From an uncultured Flavobacteriales bacterium (GTDB lineage: Bacteria; Bacteroidota; Bacteroidia; Flavobacteriales; UBA1820), in contig CALJDR010000056.1 of assembly GCA_938023515.1 (NCBI GenBank), positions 1 to 8,357 on the forward strand: a stretch of 8,357 nucleotides of DNA, given 5' to 3'. Below the pieces are notes generated by a model. That model searched no databases. It saw nothing but the letters and a program-made list of their open reading frames with translations, and was not told where the DNA came from. Positions 1-5,014 of this stretch are shown piece by piece; positions within the stretch are counted from its first letter, which is position 1, and each line of letters begins with the position of its first letter. Both the position numbers and the translations under genes were made by a program.

Positions 1-206
1 CCGTGCAGGCGCACGTATTTCAGGGCTTTTTCCTGGTAAGTACGGTATACGACGTACATTTCGGCCAAATCGACCGGCTTTTTACCCATGCGGATCATTT
101 CGGACTCCACAAAGGATATCCCGGCGTAATCCCAGCAGGTACCCGAGGATGCCTGGTCCTTTACCGAAGTGGCAGGATTGTCCTTTACGACCGTGAAATG
201 GAATTT
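1..206. repeat. Direct repeat, left copy (tandem gene duplication; partner 1238-1443)
   Basis: This stretch aligns without gaps to 1238-1443 at a constant offset of 1237 bp. It covers the conserved part of the two peptidase genes from the mature N-terminus past the catalytic Cys to the YVRLHG block. The similarity is diverged coding paralogy rather than a recent exact repeat; shared exact runs include CCGTGCAGGCG and GACCGGCTTTTT. Upstream of 206 the signal peptides and linkers no longer align. Confidence 0.8.
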
Positions 207-311
207 TTCCTTCCACTGTCGCTGTTGGGTGCTGTCCGGCAACTGTCCGGCCACCAGAAGGGGCAGGATCAGGATAGCGGCCAGCAGGGCAAACAGATTG
301 TTTTTATACAT
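1..311 (-). CDS. Secreted C1B-family cysteine peptidase (aminopeptidase C-like), N-terminal part, cut by the window edge
   Basis: The gene reads leftward from ATG at 311-309 and leaves the window after 103 codons, so the His and Asn of the active site are not visible. Residues 1-22 form a signal peptide (Lys4 in the n-region, then a long Leu/Ala/Ile core, VAG before Gln23), so the product is exported to the periplasm or beyond. The papain-type active-site block is present: KDQASSGTCWDYAG, with oxyanion-hole Gln53 and nucleophile Cys59 followed by Trp60. Position 61 is Asp, where the upstream paralogue has Ala. Over the 67 residues from the HFTVVK block to the edge, it matches that paralogue at 52 positions (about 78%), without gaps. 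It lies 46 bp downstream of the paralogue's stop codon and has no -7 box of its own that I can see, so it is probably cotranscribed. The family (MEROPS C1B) hydrolyses peptides. Family assignment is firm; substrate is unknown. Confidence 0.88.
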   Translation of the reverse strand, partial: MYKNNLFALLAAILILPLLVAGQLPDSTQQRQWKEKFHFTVVKDNPATSVKDQASSGTCWDYAGISFVESEMIRMGKKPVDLAEMYVVYRTYQEKALKYVRLH

Positions 312-357
312 AGCGGTAGCTTTTGATTTCTATACGTATTCGCTTCCGGGAAAAGCT

Positions 358-1560
358 TTACTGGAGCTTTTTCAGAATGTCCGAAGGAACGGCGCCTTTG
401 TTCACTACGAAAGAGGTTGTCTTGTAGCGGATATAGGCTTCGCTGACATAGAGCATGCCGCCGTCCCGGCCGCGGGTTTCGCCCCAGGAGTTTTTCACGA
501 TGTAGAATTTCTTGCCGTTCTGGTCTTTGGCCAGTCCGATGATCAGCATGCCGTGGTCGTCCTGCGTGGAATAGTTGTCGAATGCTTGCTGGCGCATATC
601 CTCGGTGATGGCCTTTTCCGGCTGCGGGCCGTCCAGCATTTTGACCGTGGCATCGGCTACCTGTTCCTTCGTGCCGTACATCAGCAGCGAATCGGAAACT
701 TCCGGCACGACAGCTACGCCCAGTTTGGTGGAGAATCCCCTTTCCGATACGTCGGCCGCCCAGGCTACGGTATAGCCGTTTTCCAGGGCGTTGTCGATGA
801 TGGCGACCATGTCGTCCATCGGGACGTTCCAGCATTTTTCCCAGGCCCAGTTATCCGGCACCAGCAGTTCTGATTTCCGGTAGTAGGGGTCGGATTTCCA
901 GGACATGAAGTACATGTAATCGTCCGGATGGATGCCTACCACTTTGTCGGCGAAAGTGCGGGGGGTGTATTTCTTGCCTTGGTAAGTGAATTCGGTGGGA
1001 GGTACGCCCAGGTAGCGGTCGAGTATCCCGTCGAACGGTTTTTGCCAGTCGCCCCGGATCGTGCGGGCGCTTACCACGCTTTTTATGTAAGCCTCCAGGC
1101 TCAGGTCCAGTTCGTTGTGGGCATTGCGTTTTTCCCCTTCCAACAGGCCTTCGTAGGCTTCCTGCGGAACGATCCCATAGCGCTGGATGACATTCAGCAC
1201 GTCGTGGAATTCACCGCCGCCGGCGAAAGTCATGTTCCCGTGCAGGCGAACGTACTTGCGGGCTTTTTCCTGGTATACTTTGTATACGATGAACATTTCG
1301 GCCAGATCGACCGGCTTTTTGCCCATGCGGAGCATTTCAGCCTCCACAAATCCCAAACCGGAATAAGCCCAGCAGGTGCTGGAAGAAGCCTGGTCTTTCA
1401 CCGAAGTGGCAGGCAGTTTCTTTACGACCGTGAATTGGAATTTATCCTTGGAATCCTGTTCTCCGGACTGGGTTTTGGCTACCAGGTTGTCCTGGGCAAA
1501 GGCGAACGGTCCTACCAGCAGCAGAGCTGCCAGCGCCGTGAAACGGGTGATTGAACACAT
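358..1560 (-). CDS. Secreted C1B-family cysteine peptidase (aminopeptidase C / bleomycin hydrolase-like), complete
   Basis: This complete 400-residue protein is a papain-fold cysteine peptidase of the PepC/bleomycin hydrolase branch, expected to cleave peptides outside the cytoplasm. Residues 1-22 are a Sec signal peptide (Arg6, hydrophobic stretch 8-21, AFA before Gln23). The active site is complete: Gln57 in KDQASS, Cys63-Trp64 in STCWAYSG, His336 in DDHGMLI, and Asn357 in VKNSWGE. The region between the Cys and His blocks is long (about 270 residues), as in C1B enzymes rather than classical papains. The C-terminus (SDILKKLQ) resembles the Lys-rich tail seen in Bacteroidales homologues; in bleomycin hydrolases the C-terminus sits in the active-site cleft and imposes aminopeptidase behaviour, which may apply here by inference. 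ATG at 1560 is chosen because it gives a full signal peptide and lies about 35 bp downstream of a perfect -7 box. The gene is first in a tandem pair with its paralogue downstream. The symbol pepC is often applied to this family, but cytosolic PepC lacks a signal peptide, so I do not use it. Confidence 0.93.
   Translation of the reverse strand: MCSITRFTALAALLLVGPFAFAQDNLVAKTQSGEQDSKDKFQFTVVKKLPATSVKDQASSSTCWAYSGLGFVEAEMLRMGKKPVDLAEMFIVYKVYQEKARKYVRLHGNMTFAGGGEFHDVLNVIQRYGIVPQEAYEGLLEGEKRNAHNELDLSLEAYIKSVVSARTIRGDWQKPFDGILDRYLGVPPTEFTYQGKKYTPRTFADKVVGIHPDDYMYFMSWKSDPYYRKSELLVPDNWAWEKCWNVPMDDMVAIIDNALENGYTVAWAADVSERGFSTKLGVAVVPEVSDSLLMYGTKEQVADATVKMLDGPQPEKAITEDMRQQAFDNYSTQDDHGMLIIGLAKDQNGKKFYIVKNSWGETRGRDGGMLYVSEAYIRYKTTSFVVNKGAVPSDILKKLQ
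1238..1443. repeat. Direct repeat, right copy (tandem gene duplication; partner 1-206)
   Basis: This is the counterpart of 1-206 inside the complete peptidase gene, in the same orientation. Gap-free alignment at an offset of 1237 bp, about one gene length plus spacer, indicates a head-to-tail duplication of a whole gene followed by divergence. The remainder of the left copy lies outside the window, so the full extent of similarity cannot be judged. Confidence 0.8.
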
Positions 1561-1594
1561 ATTTCAGATAGTTTAAATTTAGAATGATATGGGA

Positions 1595-1602
1595 CAAATT
1601 TA
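1595..1602 (-). promoter_or_regulatory. Bacteroidetes -7 promoter element (TAAATTTG) for the peptidase pair
   Basis: Read on the minus strand, 1602-1595 is TAAATTTG, a perfect match to the TAnnTTTG element of Bacteroidetes primary sigma factor promoters. It ends 34 bp before the ATG at 1560, which would give a leader of roughly 25-30 nt. I do not see a clear TTTG -33 element at the usual distance, so support rests on the -7 match and position. Confidence 0.6.
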
Positions 1603-1686
1603 GGAAAAATGTTTTATGTGCCGACCGTTGCATGCCGATTCCGGAAATAAAAGCAATTTATACGCGGCCGGGGCGGAAATTATCGG

Positions 1687-1704
1687 CGAATATTCGTAAC
1701 TTGC
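1687..1704 (+). promoter_or_regulatory. Palindrome CGAATATTCG and degenerate -7 element upstream of the ABC permease
   Basis: 1687-1696 is a perfect 10-bp palindrome (CGAATATTCG). It directly abuts TAACTTGC (1697-1704), which resembles TAnnTTTG with one T missing. The start codon of the permease gene is 34 bp further on, the same distance as seen for the peptidase promoter. A weak promoter with an operator-like site touching it is one reading; chance is another, since a 10-bp palindrome is not rare. Apart from this site and the peptidase -7 box, the rest of the 178-bp divergent region shows only short palindromes such as TTCCGGAA (1639-1646). Confidence 0.3.
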
Positions 1705-1738
1705 CCCTCGGTAATCACGACAGAACACTAAAATATAT

Positions 1739-2974
1739 ATGTCCTCACTGAAGGAAATCGTCATCATGGCTTGGGACAACGTCAAATCCCAGCGCCTGCG
1801 TACCGGTATAACCGCCAGTATCATTGCGATAGGTATTACTGCCCTGGTGGGTATCCTCACCAGCGTGTCCGCCCTGCGCAGTTCGATGGTGGACAGTTTC
1901 AAATCATTCGGGGCCAATGTGGTCAGCGTATACGGCGGCCGGTGGGCACCCAAAGAGAACGATCCGAGCGAATGGGTGTATCAGCCCAAGATAGAATACC
2001 GCCATGCCCGTACTTTCAAGGAAAAAATGGCCGGTAAAGGCACCGTATCGGTGAATGGTACGGCGGCCAGCAATGCCGAGGTTCGCAGCGAATACGATAA
2101 GACAGATCCTAATATCCGTTTGGTAGCTGCCGACGAGGATTATTTCGATATCAGCGGTTTTAAGATCGACAACGGCCGTTTCTTTTCGTCCGATGAGATC
2201 GAGAGCGGAACTAAAGTAGCCGTAGTAGGCCCCGATATCGTAAAAAAACTCTTCCCTACCGGAAAACCCCTCGGACAGAATATCAGCGTGAACGGTTTGC
2301 GCTATAATATAATTGGGGTGGTTCAGAGTAAAGGTTCGACCATGGGCATGAGCCAAGACAACCTCGTTTTCATTCCTTTGCAGACCGCCCGTACGGATTT
2401 TCCGAGTTTTACCTCTTTTACCGTATCCGTTGTTCCTCCGGCTGGCCTCACGGCGGCCGACGCCGAATTTACCGACAATGTACGGGTGACTATGCGAAAC
2501 GTGCGGGGGCTTCGCCCTTCGCAGGAAGATAACTTTATCATCCGCAACAGCCAGGCCGCCCTCGATAATATGGAAGGGATGCTTTCCAATCTGAAAGCGG
2601 CCGCTCTGATCATCGGCCTGATCACTATTTTGGGTTCTTCCATCGCCCTGATGAATATCATGCTCGTATCGGTGACCGAGCGCACGCGCGAAATAGGTAC
2701 ATTGAAAGCCATAGGGGCCGATGCCCGCAGCATTACCCTGCAATTCCTGATCGAAGCCATCATCATCGGCCAAATCGGGGGTATTATCGGTATTGCGATA
2801 GGCATCCTGCTGGGAAATATCGTGTCGCTGGCTATGCATATTAGTTTCGTGCTGCCCGTGACAGAAATGTTGCTTGCCTTTGCCATTACGTTCGGGGTGG
2901 GGGTTATATCCGGTTATTATCCGGCCCGCAAGGCCTCGCGCCTGGACCCGATAGAAGCTTTGCGTTACGAATAG
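1739..2974 (+). CDS. ABC transporter permease, MacB/FtsX type
   Basis: This 411-residue inner membrane protein has the architecture of MacB-type ABC permeases: a cytoplasmic N-terminal segment, one membrane span (about 22-45), a large extracytoplasmic domain (about 46-285, MacB_PCD-like), and an FtsX domain with three spans (about 287-311, 336-365 and 370-394). Family hallmarks are visible: TERTREIGTLKAIGA (313-327) after the second span, where the coupling helix contacts the ATPase, and the terminal PARKASRLDPIEALRYE (395-411). MacB-type permeases do not form a substrate channel; they transmit ATPase-driven movement to periplasmic partners, in lipoprotein release, efflux of peptides or toxins, or cell-envelope control. 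No ATPase or HlyD-like adaptor is encoded in the window, so the partner must be elsewhere. Length is typical for a permease without a fused ATPase. ATG 1739 gives the usual short amphipathic start; Met10 is a possible alternative. A small membrane protein gene follows after 15 bp. Substrate unknown. Confidence 0.92.
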   Translation: MSSLKEIVIMAWDNVKSQRLRTGITASIIAIGITALVGILTSVSALRSSMVDSFKSFGANVVSVYGGRWAPKENDPSEWVYQPKIEYRHARTFKEKMAGKGTVSVNGTAASNAEVRSEYDKTDPNIRLVAADEDYFDISGFKIDNGRFFSSDEIESGTKVAVVGPDIVKKLFPTGKPLGQNISVNGLRYNIIGVVQSKGSTMGMSQDNLVFIPLQTARTDFPSFTSFTVSVVPPAGLTAADAEFTDNVRVTMRNVRGLRPSQEDNFIIRNSQAALDNMEGMLSNLKAAALIIGLITILGSSIALMNIMLVSVTERTREIGTLKAIGADARSITLQFLIEAIIIGQIGGIIGIAIGILLGNIVSLAMHISFVLPVTEMLLAFAITFGVGVISGYYPARKASRLDPIEALRYE

Positions 2975-2989
2975 TTACAAGGCATCATC

Positions 2990-3265
2990 ATGACCGACAA
3001 AAAATATTTCGGGTTCGTAAGTTATTTCGTTTCTCTGGCGTTGATATGTGCCATTGTATGGTTTTCTGTCGGGATATGGATACTGGCCGTGATCCCGCAT
3101 ACGGTGTTTGGGGCATTTTTTCTGTCGGTCTTTGCCGATACAAGTTATATGTACCTCCGGCGGAACATGACCACAGCCAAGCTAAAGAACGCCATCTATT
3201 CCAATTTTTCGGCCCTGATGGTTACCGGGGTGATCCTGGCTATCCTGTATGTGATATTGCGGTAG
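2990..3265 (+). CDS. Small hydrophobic membrane protein of unknown function (91 aa)
   Basis: I do not recognise this protein. It is 91 residues and almost entirely hydrophobic, with three likely membrane spans: about 8-30, 32-50 and 70-90. The only clearly polar part is the loop YLRRNMTTAKLKNA (about 55-68), carrying five basic residues, which by the positive-inside rule should face the cytoplasm. It starts 15 bp after the stop of the ABC permease gene, with AAGG (2979-2982) eight bases before the ATG, and uses codons like its neighbours, so it looks like a real gene cotranscribed with the permease. It could be an accessory subunit of that transporter or simply a neighbour. The gene is followed by a hairpin (3271-3292) and then by the pyrG promoter, so it is the last gene of its unit. 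Confidence 0.75.
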   Translation: MTDKKYFGFVSYFVSLALICAIVWFSVGIWILAVIPHTVFGAFFLSVFADTSYMYLRRNMTTAKLKNAIYSNFSALMVTGVILAILYVILR

Positions 3266-3270
3266 GGGAA

Positions 3271-3292
3271 AAAGGACGGATAAAAGTCCTTT
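3271..3292 (+). terminator. Hairpin after the permease unit, possible weak terminator
   Basis: AAAGGAC (3271-3277) pairs with GTCCTTT (3286-3292) to form a 7-bp stem with an 8-nt loop, six bases after the stop of the small membrane protein. There is no long T tract after the stem on the plus strand (only the TTT inside it), so termination would be inefficient. A second, perfect 12-bp palindrome, TCCCGGCCGGGA (3302-3313), follows 9 bp on. Together they occupy the gap between two transcription units, which makes a transcript-end role plausible but unproven. Confidence 0.4.
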
Positions 3293-3322
3293 CAGGAAAG
3301 GTCCCGGCCGGGAAAAAATTAG

Positions 3323-3330
3323 TACATTTG
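3323..3330 (+). promoter_or_regulatory. Bacteroidetes -7 promoter element (TACATTTG) for pyrG-yidC
   Basis: TACATTTG matches TAnnTTTG exactly and ends 24 bp before the pyrG start codon, predicting a leader of about 18 nt. That leaves little room for an attenuator, so control like the GTP/CTP-sensing pyrG leader of Gram-positive bacteria is not supported by the sequence. A TTTG -33 element is not apparent at the usual spacing. Confidence 0.65.
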
Positions 3331-3354
3331 CACCAATTATTTTTTGCATAAATC

Positions 3355-4983
3355 ATGTCGCGTAAAACAAAATACATTTTCGTCACCGGAGGGGTCACGT
3401 CCTCTCTGGGAAAAGGTATCATCTCCGCTTCGTTGGCCCGTCTTCTCCAGGCCCGGGGCTATTCGGTAACCATCCAGAAACTCGATCCGTACATCAATGT
3501 CGATCCCGGTACACTCAACCCCTATGAACACGGGGAGTGCTACGTTACTGCAGACGGGGCCGAGACCGACCTCGACTTGGGGCATTACGAACGGTTTCTC
3601 AACGTGGAAACCTCCCAGGCGAACAATGTGACTACCGGACGGATCTACCTTTCCGTCATCGAGAAAGAGCGCCATGGTGAGTTCCTCGGCAAGACGGTAC
3701 AGGTGATTCCCCATATCACCAATGAGATCAAACAACGCGTCCAAATACTTGGAAAGACAGGAAAATACGATATTATTATCACGGAAATAGGCGGTACGGT
3801 CGGGGACATCGAATCCCTCCCGTACATAGAGGCCGTACGGCAGCTCAAATGGGAGCTCGGCCCGAAGAACGCCATTGTGATCCACTTGGCGCTGGTGCCT
3901 TACCTGGCTGCGGCCGGCGAACTCAAGACCAAGCCTACCCAGCATTCCATCAAGACATTGATGCAGGCCGGGGTACAGGCCGACGTGCTGGTATGCCGTA
4001 CGGAACACCACCTGCCGGAAGAAGTAAAAAACAAACTGGCCCAGTTCTGCAACGTGCGCAAGGAAGCCGTCGTCGAATCCATCGATGCGGAGACCATTTA
4101 CGATGTGCCTATCCTGATGGAACAGCAGCACCTGGACCGCGTGGTATTGGAAGACCTCGACCTGCCGTGCCCGGATTCGCTGGATTTGAAAAAATGGAAA
4201 GATTTCCTCAGCCGTCATAAAAATCCGAAGGGCGAAGTAACGATCGCGCTGGTGGGCAAATACGTGAGCCTGCACGATGCCTATAAATCCATTGTGGAAT
4301 CTTTTATCCATGCCGGTGCGGCCAATGAGGTGAAGGTGAACGTCAAATGGGCTTATTCCGGCGACATAGACGATTGCAATGTGGCTGAAATACTCGGCGG
4401 TGTGGACGGTATATTGGTGGCTCCCGGATTCGGTTCGCGGGCTATCGAAGGAAAGATATCGGCTATCCGCTACGCCCGTGAGAACGGCATTCCTTTCCTG
4501 GGTATTTGCCTGGGGATGCAGATGGCGGTCGTGGAGTACGCCCGCAATGTGCTGGGTCTCAAAGGCGCCCATTCGAAAGAAATAGACCCGATGACTGAAA
4601 ATCCGGTGATAGACCTGATGGAATCCCAGAAGAATGTGACCGAAAAAGGCGGCACGATGCGTCTGGGGGCTTGGCAGTGTACGCTCCAGAAAGGCACGAA
4701 GGCCTATGACATATACGGAAAGGAGGATATCAGCGAGCGCCACCGCCACCGTTACGAGTTATGCATGCAATACTTGGACGACCTGGAAAAAGCCGGAATG
4801 AAAGCCACCGGCCGCAACGCCGATACCGGACTGGTGGATATCGTGGAGGTGCCCTCGCATCCCTGGTTCATCGGGGTGCAATTCCACCCGGAATACCGGT
4901 CGAAGGTGGAGAATCCCCATCCGCTTTTTGTCGGTTTCGTGAAAGCCGCTATGGAATACAATGCGTCGAAAGGCGGAAAATAA
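3355..4983 (+). CDS. pyrG: CTP synthase (glutamine-hydrolysing)
   Basis: This 542-residue cytosolic enzyme makes CTP from UTP, ATP and glutamine, the last step of pyrimidine nucleotide synthesis. The N-terminal amidoligase domain (about 1-270) has the P-loop TGGVTSSLGKG (11-21, Lys20), the DPYINVDPGTLNPYEHGE segment and the EIGGTVGDIES motif that binds magnesium and takes part in feedback inhibition by CTP. The C-terminal class I glutamine amidotransferase domain (about 295-535) has the nucleophile Cys385 in FLGICLGMQ and the dyad partners His511 and Glu513 in QFHPEYRS, so the triad is complete. Length matches the family (about 535-550). ATG 3355 gives the canonical start SRKTKYIFVTGG and follows a perfect -7 box. 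It is probably cotranscribed with yidC, 31 bp downstream, a pairing I recall as common in Bacteroidales. Nothing in the protein looks unusual. Confidence 0.98.
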   Translation: MSRKTKYIFVTGGVTSSLGKGIISASLARLLQARGYSVTIQKLDPYINVDPGTLNPYEHGECYVTADGAETDLDLGHYERFLNVETSQANNVTTGRIYLSVIEKERHGEFLGKTVQVIPHITNEIKQRVQILGKTGKYDIIITEIGGTVGDIESLPYIEAVRQLKWELGPKNAIVIHLALVPYLAAAGELKTKPTQHSIKTLMQAGVQADVLVCRTEHHLPEEVKNKLAQFCNVRKEAVVESIDAETIYDVPILMEQQHLDRVVLEDLDLPCPDSLDLKKWKDFLSRHKNPKGEVTIALVGKYVSLHDAYKSIVESFIHAGAANEVKVNVKWAYSGDIDDCNVAEILGGVDGILVAPGFGSRAIEGKISAIRYARENGIPFLGICLGMQMAVVEYARNVLGLKGAHSKEIDPMTENPVIDLMESQKNVTEKGGTMRLGAWQCTLQKGTKAYDIYGKEDISERHRHRYELCMQYLDDLEKAGMKATGRNADTGLVDIVEVPSHPWFIGVQFHPEYRSKVENPHPLFVGFVKAAMEYNASKGGK

Positions 4984-5014
4984 GTTTTGAACACCCGATA
5001 AAGACAAAATATAG

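Noticed and set aside
169..873. A 234-codon plus-strand frame crossing both peptidase genes and their spacer
   Set aside because: The opposite strand encodes conserved peptidase sequence with signal peptides at both starts; the plus-strand frame shows no domain and no start context.
928..1554. A 208-codon plus-strand frame opposite the N-terminal half of the complete peptidase
   Set aside because: It mirrors the conserved catalytic region of the real gene, and a similar frame appears opposite the paralogue only because the two genes are related.
1495..1560. Cys2 at the start of the complete peptidase as a lipoprotein signal
   Set aside because: A lipobox Cys must follow the hydrophobic core; here Cys2 precedes it and the region after the core (AFAQ) fits an ordinary signal peptidase I site.
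3331..3354. A CTP-sensing attenuator leader for pyrG
   Set aside because: The predicted leader is only about 18 nt and lacks the initial G run and terminator hairpin of the Gram-positive pyrG mechanism.
3337..4749. A 470-codon open frame antisense to pyrG
   Set aside because: It lies wholly opposite a clear CTP synthase gene with complete catalytic motifs, and its translation is His/Phe/Arg-rich without recognisable domains. Long antisense frames are expected from the codon bias of such genes.
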